Origin: Pseudomonadota bacterium
Lineage (GTDB): Bacteria > Pseudomonadota > Gammaproteobacteria > Xanthomonadales > Xanthomonadaceae
Assembly: GCA_019348095.1 (NCBI GenBank)
Contig: JAHWKC010000017.1
Span: forward strand, 1 to 15,521
Reading direction: 5' to 3'
DNA: 15,521 nt
Shown here: positions 1-7,981 of the stretch, piece after piece
Layout of the letters: each line of letters begins with the position of its first letter
Numbering within the stretch: position 1 is the stretch's first letter
Made by a program: the position numbers and the translations under genes
Notes under the pieces: generated by a model
What the model was told of the DNA's origin: nothing
What the model saw: the letters and a program-made list of their open reading frames with translations, nothing else
Database searches by the model: none

Positions 1-814
1 GCATCTTCTCGACCGTCTGGTAGATGTCGTCGGTGAAGCAGGCGATGTGCTGGATGCCCTCGCCCTTGTACGCATCGAGGTATTCGTTGATCTGGCTCTT
101 GGGGTCGTTGGACTCGTTGAGCGGGATGCGCACGATGCCGTCGGGTGCGGTCATCGCCTTGGAGACCAGGCCGGTCTTGGCGCCCTTGATGTCGAAGTAG
201 CGGATCTCGCGGAAGTTGAACAGCCGCTCGTAGTAGTCCGACCACTTCTGCATGTTGCCGAAGTACAGGTTGTGGGTCAGGTGGTCGATGAAGGTCAACC
301 CGTAGCCGGCCGGGTCCTGCGCGGCGCCGGGCACCGGCTGGTATTCGTCGTACATGGAACCATTGGTGCCATAGCGATCCACCAGATACAGCATGCAGTC
401 ACCGATGCCCTTGACCACCGGCGCATCGACCGCGCGGGTCTCGGCCTTCTCGACGATCGCCTCGCCACCGTTGCCGATGACCGCCTCGAATACTTCGCTC
501 GACGGCTTCTTGAAGCGAATCGCGAAACCGCAGGCGCTGGGGCCGTGGGCGCGGGCGAAATCCGCGGCGAAACTGTCGGGGTCTTCATTGACCAGGAAGT
601 TCACCCCGCCCTGGCGGTACACCGTGATCGGCCGGCGCTTGTGCTTGAGCACAGCGGTGAAACCCATCTTGCCGAAGTAGTCGTGCAGCAACTCTCCCTG
701 GCCCTGCGGCGCTGCGAACTCGACGAACTCGAAACCATCAATGCCGAGCGGGTTTTCGAACGTGGTGACCTGCATGCCGAGATTCATGCCGGTAGAAGCG
801 TGTTGGGCGCTCAT
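1..814 (-). CDS. hppD: 4-hydroxyphenylpyruvate dioxygenase, 3' end cut by the window edge
   Basis: Non-heme Fe(II) dioxygenase of tyrosine catabolism that converts 4-hydroxyphenylpyruvate to homogentisate in the cytoplasm. My reading of the minus strand gives 271 residues starting MSAQHASTGMNLGMQVTTFE; the family is about 350-370 residues, so roughly the last quarter lies beyond base 1. Visible family segments are GIDGFEFVEFAAP near the N-terminus, the first iron histidine in IDHLTHNLYFGNM and the second in EGIQHIACFTDDIY close to the edge. The third ligand, a C-terminal glutamate, is outside the window. The start at 814 was chosen because GGAG (822-825 on the plus strand, reversed) lies 7 nt upstream; an internal ATG at 787 is the alternative. 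The gene is divergent from a MarR regulator with about 116 bp between starts, which suggests direct local control. Identity is read directly from sequence; the regulatory link is inference. Confidence 0.96.
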   Translation of the reverse strand, partial: MSAQHASTGMNLGMQVTTFENPLGIDGFEFVEFAAPQGQGELLHDYFGKMGFTAVLKHKRRPITVYRQGGVNFLVNEDPDSFAADFARAHGPSACGFAIRFKKPSSEVFEAVIGNGGEAIVEKAETRAVDAPVVKGIGDCMLYLVDRYGTNGSMYDEYQPVPGAAQDPAGYGLTFIDHLTHNLYFGNMQKWSDYYERLFNFREIRYFDIKGAKTGLVSKAMTAPDGIVRIPLNESNDPKSQINEYLDAYKGEGIQHIACFTDDIYQTVEKM

Positions 815-888
815 GGGGAAACTCCGGGCTGTGCCATGGGACGTCCGCACGAGGAGGTGCGGCTGTTGCGAGGGACTCGCGGAATGTC

Positions 889-917
889 GTTATAGTTTCA
901 CATGAAACCATAAGCAA
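889..917 (-). promoter_or_regulatory. Sigma-70-like promoter of hppD with a palindromic operator in its spacer
   Basis: On the minus strand TTGCTT (912-917) and TATAAC (889-894) are separated by exactly 17 bp. The spacer contains the perfect inverted repeat GTTTCA-CA-TGAAAC (895-908), so a repressor bound there would sit between -35 and -10. For the plus-strand regulator gene, TATAGT (891-896) could serve as -10 with TTGCGA (866-871) as a poor -35 at 19 bp spacing. The palindrome would then overlap the -10 of both promoters, fitting an autoregulated MarR protein. The motif matches and spacing are seen; function is inferred. Confidence 0.6.
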
Positions 918-930
918 GGCACAGCGCAAC

Positions 931-1413
931 ATGAACACACGGACGCCGCCGCACGCCGAGCTCGATCTCGAGCATTTTCTGCCCTACCGGCTGTCGGTGC
1001 TGAGCAACCGCGTCAGCAGCGCGATTGCGCAGGTGTATTCGGAGCGGTTTTCGTTGAGCGTGACCGAGTGGCGGGTGATGGCGGTACTCGGCCGCTACCC
1101 CGGCCTGTCGGCCAACGAGGTTGCGCAACGCACCGGGATGGACAAGGTCGCGGTCAGTCGTGCGGTGTCGCGCATGGTCGACGCCGGTCGGCTGCTGCGC
1201 CAGATGCATGACGATGACCGCCGGCGCTCGGTGCTGCGGCTGAGCCGCGCCGGGTACACCATCTACGACCAGATCACCCCGCTGGCACTGGCGTTCGAAC
1301 GGCGGCTGCTCGATGGCATCGACGCGGACGAGCGCGAGCTGCTGGTCCGCCTGCTCGACCGGCTTGACGAGCTGGAACTGCAGGCCGAGGCCGGACAAGG
1401 CCCGGCCCCGTAG
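931..1413 (+). CDS. MarR-family transcriptional regulator, probable regulator of hppD
   Basis: A 160-residue winged-helix regulator. An N-terminal helical dimerisation segment (about 11-40) is followed by the wHTH domain (about 45-110). The recognition helix region is MDKVAVSRAVSRMVDAGRL at about 70-88, and the beta wing contains DDDRRRSVLRLSRAG at about 94-108. A C-terminal dimerisation helix ends in a short low-complexity tail. Length is normal for MarR. Proteins of this family usually repress neighbouring genes and release DNA when they bind a small phenolic or other aromatic ligand. The divergent hppD and the shared palindrome at 895-908 suggest that it senses a tyrosine-pathway intermediate; the ligand is not readable from sequence. 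The stop codon TAG (1411-1413) lies inside a REP-like repeat, so the last residues may have been altered by insertion of that repeat. Confidence 0.9.
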   Translation: MNTRTPPHAELDLEHFLPYRLSVLSNRVSSAIAQVYSERFSLSVTEWRVMAVLGRYPGLSANEVAQRTGMDKVAVSRAVSRMVDAGRLLRQMHDDDRRRSVLRLSRAGYTIYDQITPLALAFERRLLDGIDADERELLVRLLDRLDELELQAEAGQGPAP

Positions 1414-1432
1414 GAGCGGCTTCAGCCGCGAA
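1410..1432 (+). repeat. REP-like palindromic repeat, copy 1
   Basis: The 23-bp unit begins GTAGGAGCGGCTTCAGCCGC and ends with GAA. Its core GCGGCT-TC-AGCCGC is a perfect 6-bp palindrome. It has the form of dispersed extragenic palindromes common in Xanthomonadaceae and pseudomonads. It overlaps the stop codon of the upstream regulator gene. Confidence 0.8.
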
Positions 1433-1513
1433 CCCGAACCGGTGTTGCGCGTTGCCGAAGCTCGGCGCGTGTCGCTTGACCCGCATGTCAGGCGAATGCG
1501 CCGCGACCCGGCT

Positions 1514-1536
1514 TTCGCGGCTGAAGCCGCTCCTGC
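1514..1536 (-). repeat. REP-like palindromic repeat, copy 2, inverted
   Basis: The reverse complement of this segment matches the copy at 1410-1432 at 22 of 23 positions, differing only at the second base. The two copies face each other across 81 bp and so form a BIME-like inverted pair that could fold into one long hairpin at the 3' end of the regulator transcript. The 81 bp between them (1433-1513) show no gene. Confidence 0.8.
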
Positions 1537-1555
1537 ACAAACGGCCGGGCCGAAA

Positions 1556-1588
1556 ACGGAAACGGCGGCCGAAGGGCCGCCGTTCCGT
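1556..1588 (-). terminator. Rho-independent terminator of the peptide transporter gene
   Basis: A perfect 10-bp stem (1561-1570 with 1575-1584) encloses a GAAG/CTTC tetraloop. It extends by 4 more pairs (1556-1559 with 1585-1588) across one bulged base. On the minus strand it lies just after the stop of the POT transporter and is followed by TTTT, a short U-tract. On the plus strand no T-run follows, so termination of the regulator gene by it is doubtful. Confidence 0.7.
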
Positions 1589-1608
1589 CCTATCGCTGTG
1601 GCAGCACG

Positions 1609-3192
1609 CTATTTGTGCTCATCCTCGATATGGATGCCGGCCGCAGCGGGCTCACCGATCTCGCGCTGCCCAGCCATCGCCGGCTCCTCGTCGGTCAGCG
1701 TGTCCAGGTGCATGAGCCGCTTGACCAGCGGCGAGATGACGATCATGCCGACGCCGACCGCGACCGCGGTCCAGCCCACGGTGGAATACACCTCCGTCAC
1801 CCGCTCCGGACCCGCGCCTTCGGCCCCGGTCGCCGCGGCGATCAGGCCGGCAGCGAAGTTGCCGGTCGCCGAGGCGAAGAACCACGTGCCCATGATCAGG
1901 CTGGCCATCTGCGCGGGCGAGAGGCGGTTCATCGCCGACAGCCCGACCGGCGACAGGCAGAGCTCACCGGTGGTGTGCAGCAGGTAGATCAGGAAGATGA
2001 ACAACACCGGCGTGAGGGCACCGGGCCCGGCGGCCGCCGCACCGGCGACCAGGACCAGGAAGCCGGCACCAAGCTGGATGATGCCCAGCCCGAACTTGGC
2101 CGGCGCGGATGGCTCCATGCCGCGGCGTCCGAGCCACAGCCATAGCGCTGCGAACACCGGTCCGAGCAACACGATGTAGATCGCGTTGATCGACTGGAAC
2201 ACCGAGGCCGGCACTTCGATGCCGAACATGTCCCGGTCCACCGAGCGGTCGGTATACAGGTTCAGCGATGAGCCGGCCTGCTCGAACAGTGCCCAGAACA
2301 GGATCGAGCCGAAGATCAGGTAGAGCGCGGCAAAGATCCGGTCGCGATCGTGTTTGGGCAGCTTGAACACCGCGGTGTACAGCACGTAGCCCACCAGGAT
2401 CGCGCCGGCGCCCATCAGCAGGCCGCCGACCAGCGACTGGTACTGGATCAGCAGCCATACCAGGCCCACCGCGGCGAAGCTGATGATGTACAGCAGCCAC
2501 TCGAACTTGATCCCCATCACCGATCTTTCCAACCGCGCCGGGTCGCGCGACTCGCCGCGGCCGAGCAGCAGCGGCTTGCCGATCACGAACACGATCAGGC
2601 CCAGCAGCATGCCGACGCCCGCCGCACCGAAGCCCCAGGCCCAGCCGTAGGTCTGGCCGAGCCAGCCGGCGACGATCGCACCGAGCGCGGCACCCAGATT
2701 GATGCCCACATAGAAGATCGTGTAGGCCGGATCGCGGCGGACGTCGGTGCGCGAATAGAGCTGGCCGACGATCACCGAGATGTTGGCTTTCAGGAAACCC
2801 GAACCGACGATGATGAACGACAGTGCCAGCCAAAAGACGTTGATCGCCGCGCCGTCCTGGCCGCCGTCACCCTCGAAGGCCATGAGGAAGTGGCCGAACG
2901 TCAGCAGGACCGCGCCGAACAACACCGCCTTGCGCTGCCCCAGGTAACGATCGGCCAGATAGCCGCCGACCACCGGGGTGATGTACACCAGCGCGGTGTA
3001 GGCGCCGTAGATGACCGAGGCATCGCTGTCGGAGAACAACCAGTGCTGCACGAGATAGAAGATCAGCAGCGCGCGCATGCCGTAGTAGGAGAACCGCTCC
3101 CACATTTCGGCGAAGAACAGCACGAACAGGCCGCGCGGATGGCCGAGGAAGGTCTTGCCTTCTTCGGCGGTGGAACCTGGAGTGGAACTCAT
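1609..3192 (-). CDS. POT/PTR2-family proton-dependent di/tripeptide transporter
   Basis: A 527-residue inner-membrane proton symporter of the major facilitator superfamily that imports di- and tripeptides. The family signature ExxERFxYYG is exact at residues 29-38 (EMWERFSYYG). The second signature is at 160-167 (FYVGINLG). The TM7 glutamate is in LFEQAGSSLNLYTD (about 304), and the TM10 region has GELCLSPVGLSAMNRLSP. About 12-14 hydrophobic segments and the overall length fit bacterial POT proteins (DtpT/DtpA-like). The ATG at 3192 is preceded by AGGAG about 10 nt upstream. The gene stands alone, with a terminator downstream and a 289-bp spacer upstream (3193-3481) in which I see no gene and no clear promoter. 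Exact substrate preference cannot be read from sequence. Confidence 0.95.
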   Translation of the reverse strand: MSSTPGSTAEEGKTFLGHPRGLFVLFFAEMWERFSYYGMRALLIFYLVQHWLFSDSDASVIYGAYTALVYITPVVGGYLADRYLGQRKAVLFGAVLLTFGHFLMAFEGDGGQDGAAINVFWLALSFIIVGSGFLKANISVIVGQLYSRTDVRRDPAYTIFYVGINLGAALGAIVAGWLGQTYGWAWGFGAAGVGMLLGLIVFVIGKPLLLGRGESRDPARLERSVMGIKFEWLLYIISFAAVGLVWLLIQYQSLVGGLLMGAGAILVGYVLYTAVFKLPKHDRDRIFAALYLIFGSILFWALFEQAGSSLNLYTDRSVDRDMFGIEVPASVFQSINAIYIVLLGPVFAALWLWLGRRGMEPSAPAKFGLGIIQLGAGFLVLVAGAAAAGPGALTPVLFIFLIYLLHTTGELCLSPVGLSAMNRLSPAQMASLIMGTWFFASATGNFAAGLIAAATGAEGAGPERVTEVYSTVGWTAVAVGVGMIVISPLVKRLMHLDTLTDEEPAMAGQREIGEPAAAGIHIEDEHK

Positions 3193-3481
3193 GCGTGATT
3201 GACTCCTGGAGGCACGCGGTGAGGCGGCCGTGGACGGTGCGGATCAGGTCGTCCGGCGCCGGGTCGACGCGGAAACGACGGCAAGGTTTAACCGCTGCGT
3301 GACGGCCGAGTCAAACCGGCGACGTATTGCGGCGGTGCAACATCGCGCTGGGCAGGCGGCCACGGCGGGTCGGGACTCGCCATTCAGTTTCCGCCGGTGG
3401 ACTTTGTGGTCCAGCCGGGTGCCACTAGGAGGCCCGCTGCCGGCGCAATGGCGCCCGGGGCCCGTCCGCGCTGCCCGGCCC

Positions 3482-5059
3482 TCAACCGGCCGGATACACG
3501 TAGCTCGAATCCACCCCCAGCGGCACGCCCAGTGCCCAGAAACCCAGCAGGAACGCGGTCCACAGCACCAGCAGGGTGACCGAGAACGGCAGCATGAGTG
3601 CCAGCAGCGTGCCGATGCCGGCTGACTTCACGTAGCGCTGGCAGAACACCACGATCAGCGGGAAGTACGGCATCAGCGGGGTGATGATGTTGGTCGAGGA
3701 GTCGCCGACGCGGTACGCCGCCTGGGTCAGGTCCGGCGACACGCCCAACTGCATCAGCATCGGCACCATGATCGCGCCGATCAGCGCCCACTTGGCCGAG
3801 GCCGAGCCGATCATCAGGTTGACCAACCCCGACAGCAGCACGATGCCGACGATCGTCAGGCCCATCGGGAAGCCCATCGCCTGTAGCCAGTTGGCGCCCT
3901 TGATCGCGATCAGCGCGCCGAGGTTGCTCTGCGCGAAGGCATAGATGAACTGCGCGGCGAAGAACGCCATGACGACGTAGTAGCCCATCGCGCTCATCGT
4001 CTTGCTCATCCCGCCGATGACGTCGCGGTGCGACTTGACGGTCCCGGCGACGTAGCCGTAGACCACGCCGGGAACCAGGAAGAACACGAAGATGAGCGCC
4101 ACGATCGACTGCATCAGCGGCGCGGCGCTGACCAGCAGCGAGTTCTCGCCCGCGCCGACCGCATCGGCCGGCGCACGCCAGGCCGAGGCTTCCGGCAGCG
4201 CAGTCAGCAACAGCGCCAGCATGCCCAAACCCATCGCCAGCAACGACAGCAGCAGTCCGCGGCGCTCGCGCGGGCCCAGCGCGTCCATCCGCGGCATCTC
4301 GCTCATGTCGCCATCGACCGGGGTGTTGCGCAGGCGCGGTTCGATCACCCGGTCGGTGAGGAACCAGCCAACCAGGATGATCAGCACGCACGAGGCGGTG
4401 GTGAAGAAATAGTTGTTGAGCGGATTGACCGTCAGGCCCGCATCGAGGATGTGCCCGGCTTCCTGGGTGAGGCCGGCGAGCAACGGATCCAGGCTGGAGG
4501 GCACGATCAGCGTCGCCGAGAATCCGCCCGACACACCCGCGAACGCCGCCGCGATGCCGGCCAGCGGATGCCGACCGGCGGCATAGAAGATCACCGCGCC
4601 CAGCGGGATCACCAGCACGTACCCGGCATCCACCGCGACGTGGCTCAGGATGCCGACCGCCACCAGTACCGGGGTCAGCAGCATCTTCGGGGTGACCGAC
4701 AGGATCGAGCGCAGCGCGGCATTGATGAAACCGGTGTGCTCGGCCACGCCCAGGCCCATCATCGCCACCAGCACCACGCCCAGCGGCGCGAAGTTGACGA
4801 AGGTCGCGACCATCGTGGCCATGAACGCCGCGACGCTGCCACCGGCGAGCAGGTTGTTGACCACGATCGCCTCGCCGCTGCGCGGGTCGACCTCGCTGAA
4901 ACTCACGTTGGCCAATAGGGCCGAGAGCGCCCACACCGCCAGCATCAGGATCAGGAACAGCATCGCCGGATCAGGCAGCTTGTTGCCTGCACGCTCGACG
5001 CCATCGAGAAAACGGGTGACCAGGCCGCGCGGCGCGGTCCCGGGGTTGGCTTGGCTCAT
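3482..5059 (-). CDS. AbgT-family transporter (p-aminobenzoyl-glutamate transporter / MtrF-YdaH type)
   Basis: A 525-residue polytopic inner-membrane protein. Family features include the N-terminal segment GNKLPDPAMLFLILMLAVWA (about 26-45), the long hydrophilic insertion around NNLLAGGSVAAFMATMV, and the C-terminal signature YRVGDSSTNIITPLMPYFPL. AbgT proteins were described as importers of p-aminobenzoyl-glutamate; the homologues MtrF and YdaH have been reported to export sulfonamides. The substrate here is therefore open. No abgA/abgB peptidase genes adjoin it, which weakens a folate-salvage assignment. The start at 5059 has GGGGAG 5 nt upstream. It lies 76 bp downstream of kynA on the same strand and could be co-transcribed with it. 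No terminator with a T-tract is visible between them. Confidence 0.93.
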   Translation of the reverse strand: MSQANPGTAPRGLVTRFLDGVERAGNKLPDPAMLFLILMLAVWALSALLANVSFSEVDPRSGEAIVVNNLLAGGSVAAFMATMVATFVNFAPLGVVLVAMMGLGVAEHTGFINAALRSILSVTPKMLLTPVLVAVGILSHVAVDAGYVLVIPLGAVIFYAAGRHPLAGIAAAFAGVSGGFSATLIVPSSLDPLLAGLTQEAGHILDAGLTVNPLNNYFFTTASCVLIILVGWFLTDRVIEPRLRNTPVDGDMSEMPRMDALGPRERRGLLLSLLAMGLGMLALLLTALPEASAWRAPADAVGAGENSLLVSAAPLMQSIVALIFVFFLVPGVVYGYVAGTVKSHRDVIGGMSKTMSAMGYYVVMAFFAAQFIYAFAQSNLGALIAIKGANWLQAMGFPMGLTIVGIVLLSGLVNLMIGSASAKWALIGAIMVPMLMQLGVSPDLTQAAYRVGDSSTNIITPLMPYFPLIVVFCQRYVKSAGIGTLLALMLPFSVTLLVLWTAFLLGFWALGVPLGVDSSYVYPAG

Positions 5060-5135
5060 GTCGGCTCCCCTGGTTGCGGACGCCGCATCCTAGCAAGCGC
5101 GCGAGCGCGTGGGCCCGCCTACGCCACTGCTCCGA

Positions 5136-6020
5136 TCACCCGGGCGCAGGCGCGCCGTAGGCCGGGCCTGCGCCGATCAAGGTGCGCACCTCGAACAGCT
5201 CCGGGAAGAACGTCAGGTCCAGCGCCTGGCGCAGGAAGCCGACCCCGCTGGAGCCGCCGGTGCCCGGCCTGAAGCCGATGATCCGCATGACGGTGCGCAT
5301 GTGGCGGAAGCGCCACGACTGGAACTGCGTCTCCAGGTCCACCAGGTCCTCGCACAGGTGGTACTCGGCCCAGTGCGACTCGGTGTCCTGGTAGATGCGC
5401 TGGAACACCGGCAGCAGCGCCGGATCGGACACGTGCGGCTGCGACCAGTCGCGCTCCAGTTGCTGCGCCGGCACCGCGTGGCCGCGCCGGGCGAGATACA
5501 TCAGCGCCTCTTCGTACAGGCTGGGTGCGTCCAGCGCCGCCTTGAGCTCCTGCGCAGCGGCGGCGTCGTGCGCGAACACCTTGAGCATCGCCGCGTTCTT
5601 GTTGCCCAGCAGGAACTCGATCGTGCGGTACTGCAGCGACTGGAAGCCCGAGGACGGCCCGAGGATCTCGCGAAACTGCATGTACTCCGAAGGCGTCAGC
5701 GTCTCCAGCACCGACCACATCGCGGTGAGCTGGCGCAGGATCGCCTTGCAGCGCGCGAAGATCTTCTGGCAGGCGCCGAGCTCGTCGTTGCGCAACAAGG
5801 CCTGCGCCGCCCTGAGCTCGTGGATCATCAGCTTCATCCACAGCTCCGAGACCTGGTGCTGCACGATGAACAGCATCTCGTCGTGGTGCGGCGGATCCGA
5901 CAGGCGCTGCTGCGCCGAGAGCAGGCGATCCAGGTGCAGGTAGCCGGCGTAGCTCATCCGGCCTTCCAGATCGGTATGGATGCCGCTTTCCAGTTCGCGC
6001 TCGTTCTTGTCGACGCTCAT
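5136..6020 (-). CDS. kynA: Tryptophan 2,3-dioxygenase
   Basis: A 294-residue heme enzyme that opens the indole ring of L-tryptophan to N-formylkynurenine, the first step of the kynurenine pathway. Counting from the start at 6020, the known catalytic positions of the Xanthomonas campestris enzyme fall on the same numbers: F51 and H55 ([11 protein letters not shown]), Y113 and R117 (EYMQFREIL), heme ligand H240 (WRFRHMRTV) and T254 in the [13 protein letters not shown] loop. The frame stays open 55 codons further upstream. The ATG at 6020 was chosen because GGGGAG lies about 5 nt before it and because this start gives the family N-terminus and numbering. The C-terminal codons include a 9-bp inverted repeat (5143-5151 with 5166-5174). 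Downstream kynurenine-pathway genes such as kynB or kynU are not in the window. Confidence 0.97.
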   Translation of the reverse strand: MSVDKNERELESGIHTDLEGRMSYAGYLHLDRLLSAQQRLSDPPHHDEMLFIVQHQVSELWMKLMIHELRAAQALLRNDELGACQKIFARCKAILRQLTAMWSVLETLTPSEYMQFREILGPSSGFQSLQYRTIEFLLGNKNAAMLKVFAHDAAAAQELKAALDAPSLYEEALMYLARRGHAVPAQQLERDWSQPHVSDPALLPVFQRIYQDTESHWAEYHLCEDLVDLETQFQSWRFRHMRTVMRIIGFRPGTGGSSGVGFLRQALDLTFFPELFEVRTLIGAGPAYGAPAPG

Positions 6021-6194
6021 TGCCACTCCCCACAGGACGCAGAAGGGTAACGCAGCGGCCGCCTGCCTCCCCCTGGCGAGCACCGGCACCGGTCGGCATC
6101 GGGCGACGCTGCGAGGCCCTGCGACTCCGCCGGACAGTTGATCGCGCGGGGAGAGCTGGCTTTTCCAACCGAGCCTACGGTTCACCGGGTGTGT

Positions 6195-6213
6195 ACCGGG
6201 CTGCCGGCCCGGT
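6195..6213 (-). terminator. Possible weak terminator hairpin after the sugar dehydrogenase gene
   Basis: ACCGGGC (6195-6201) and GCCCGGT (6207-6213) form a perfect 7-bp stem with a 5-nt loop, just past the stop of the dehydrogenase on the minus strand. There is no T-tract after it, so it may only protect the 3' end. The rest of the 199-bp spacer up to kynA (6021-6219) holds no gene and probably the kynA promoter, which I could not place. Confidence 0.35.
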
Positions 6214-6219
6214 GTGCTC

Positions 6220-7392
6220 TCAGGCCGGCGGGCTCAGCCGCAACAGCCGGCCGCCGCTGCCTTCGCGCTCGTCCTCCAACACCCAGATATCCCCGTCCGG
6301 GCCCTGCTCGACTTCGCGGATGCGCTGTCCCATGTCGTAGCGCTCGACTTCGCGCACCTGGTCGCCGTCGAACTCGACACGCACCAGCGCCCGCCCACTC
6401 AGGCCGCCGGCCAGGCCATCGCCCTGCCAGTCGCTGAAACGGTCGCCGGAGTAGATGATGAAGCCCGCCGGCGAGATCACCTCGGCCCAGGTGATTTCCG
6501 GCGCGTTGAATTGCGGCGCGGTGTCGTGGTCGGGGATCTCGCGGCCGTCGTAATGGTCGCCGTTGGAGACGATCGGATAGCCGTAGTTGTCGCCCCGCTC
6601 GATCAGGTTGAGCTCGTCGCCGCCGGCCGGCCCCATCTCGTGCGCCCAAAGCCGGCCCTGCCGATCGAACGCCATCCCCAGGATGTTGCGGTGGCCCAGC
6701 GACCACACCTGCGCGGCCACCTCGCCCTGGTCGGCAAAGGGGTTGTCGTCGGGAACGCTGCCGTCGGCGTTCAGGCGGACCACCTTGCCGAGGTTGGAGT
6801 CCATGTCCTGGGCCGGGTCGAACTTCTGCCGGTCGCCCGAACTGATCCACAGATCGCCGTCCGGACCAAATACAAGGCGGTGGCCATAATGGCCGCGGCC
6901 GCTGACCTTGGGCACCTGGCGCCACAGCACCTCCACGTCCGACAGGGTGCCGCCGCCGCTGTCGTCCAGGTTCAACCGCGCACGCGCGACCGCGGCACCG
7001 CTGGTGTCGCGCGGACCCGGCTCGGCATAGCTCAGGTAGACCCGCTTGTTGCGTGCGAACTGCGGGTGCAGCACCACGTCGCCCAGCCCGCCGTGGCCGC
7101 CGTAAGCCACTTCGGGCACGCCGCTGATCTCGCGCGCCTCGCCACCGACGCGCATCAGTTTGAGTGCGCCCTGCTTCTCGGTGACCAGCAGGCGCCCGTC
7201 GGGCAGGAACGTCATCGCCCATGGCTGGGCGAACTGCGCGACTTCCTCGATGACGAACGGCTGGCCCGGCACGCCGGCGACATCGGCCGACGTGGCGCCA
7301 CCGGATTGTGCGGCGGGGGCGGCATCACCATTGCCGCTGCATGCGGCCAGCAAGGCAGCGAAGCACGAGGCGGTCAGCAGACGGATCGTCAT
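6220..7392 (-). CDS. PQQ-dependent aldose sugar dehydrogenase lipoprotein (Asd/YliI-like)
   Basis: A 390-residue exported six-bladed beta-propeller of the glucose/sorbosone dehydrogenase family, which oxidises aldose sugars with pyrroloquinoline quinone. The N-terminus is a lipoprotein signal with lipobox LAAC (15-18), so C18 is the predicted lipidated residue. Mature-chain family motifs are [18 protein letters not shown] (57-73), [15 protein letters not shown] (98-112), [21 protein letters not shown] (168-188, with H171 the probable catalytic base), [14 protein letters not shown] (230-243), [12 protein letters not shown] (251-262) and GDNYGYP (267-273). GGGAG lies 9 nt before the ATG. No PQQ biosynthesis genes are nearby, so the cofactor may be made elsewhere or taken up. 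The physiological substrate and electron acceptor are unknown. Confidence 0.93.
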   Translation of the reverse strand: MTIRLLTASCFAALLAACSGNGDAAPAAQSGGATSADVAGVPGQPFVIEEVAQFAQPWAMTFLPDGRLLVTEKQGALKLMRVGGEAREISGVPEVAYGGHGGLGDVVLHPQFARNKRVYLSYAEPGPRDTSGAAVARARLNLDDSGGGTLSDVEVLWRQVPKVSGRGHYGHRLVFGPDGDLWISSGDRQKFDPAQDMDSNLGKVVRLNADGSVPDDNPFADQGEVAAQVWSLGHRNILGMAFDRQGRLWAHEMGPAGGDELNLIERGDNYGYPIVSNGDHYDGREIPDHDTAPQFNAPEITWAEVISPAGFIIYSGDRFSDWQGDGLAGGLSGRALVRVEFDGDQVREVERYDMGQRIREVEQGPDGDIWVLEDEREGSGGRLLRLSPPA

Positions 7393-7483
7393 GGTCAGGA
7401 TCTCCCGGTAGGCATGAGGGGTGCCAATCGTGACACTTCAGGCGACCGCTGGCTGCCGGGAGCCGACCGGGCGCACCCCGGTG

Positions 7484-7981
7484 TCAGGCCATCGCCTTCA
7501 GCGACTCGAAGGGAAGCAGCCGCGCACCGGTGTCGGTGATGCGCGACTCGGCCGCGTCGATCAGCGCCTTGTCGCCGTCGATGACCACCAGGATGTTGCC
7601 CTGCCTGATTTCCTGGTCGAACTTGACCCGGATCGGATCGCGCAACGACGAGCCCACCAGCGCCGAGGCCCAGCACCCCACCACGGCACCGGCCACGGTG
7701 GCCGCGGCGGTGCCGGCCAGGCTGAAGCCCACCGGCGTCATCGCCACCGCGACCACCCCGGCCAGCAGTCCGGCGGCGCCGCCATAGCCGGCGCCACGCA
7801 GCGCGGCAGGCATGAAGTCGGTGTCGGCTTCCTTGCGCTCGTCGGGGATCGAGTCCAGCTCGATGTCCGAGCGCGCGATCAGCAGGATGTCCTCGTCATG
7901 CACCCCTGCCGCAAGCGCCGCGTCCATGGCCGCCTGCGCGGTGGCGAGATCGGGGGTGGTGAATACGTGCCGGGTCTTCAT
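7484..7981 (-). CDS. Small glycine-rich membrane protein of unknown function
   Basis: A 165-residue protein starting MKTRHVFTTPDLATAQAAMD. Three parts can be seen. Residues 1-55 form a soluble alpha/beta segment ending in an acidic stretch. Next come two hydrophobic, glycine/alanine-rich segments (about 61-110, GAGYGGAAGLLAGVVAVAM and a second with AGAVVGCWASALVG) that resemble a glycine-zipper hairpin in the membrane. A C-terminal soluble domain contains VKFDQEIRQGNILVVIDGD. The architecture resembles small proteobacterial proteins annotated as DUF1269-type or general-stress membrane proteins, but I do not recognise the family with certainty. GGAG sits 6 nt upstream of the ATG, supporting the start at 7981. 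The upstream pth frame overlaps it by 86 bp. In many gammaproteobacteria ychF follows pth; here this gene takes that place. Confidence 0.75.
   Translation of the reverse strand: MKTRHVFTTPDLATAQAAMDAALAAGVHDEDILLIARSDIELDSIPDERKEADTDFMPAALRGAGYGGAAGLLAGVVAVAMTPVGFSLAGTAAATVAGAVVGCWASALVGSSLRDPIRVKFDQEIRQGNILVVIDGDKALIDAAESRITDTGARLLPFESLKAMA

Noticed and set aside
3193..3481. A possible gene or sRNA in the spacer between the POT and AbgT transporter genes
   Set aside because: Only short GC-rich frames are present, with no ribosome site, hairpin plus T-tract, or recognisable motif.
6021..6185. A kynA start at 6185 giving 349 residues
   Set aside because: The extra 55 residues are arginine/proline-rich with no family match. 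The start at 6020 has a good ribosome site and restores the known residue numbering.
6214..7539. A 441-codon open frame on the plus strand
   Set aside because: It is the antisense of the sugar dehydrogenase. Its composition is typical of high-GC shadow frames and no conserved domain is visible.
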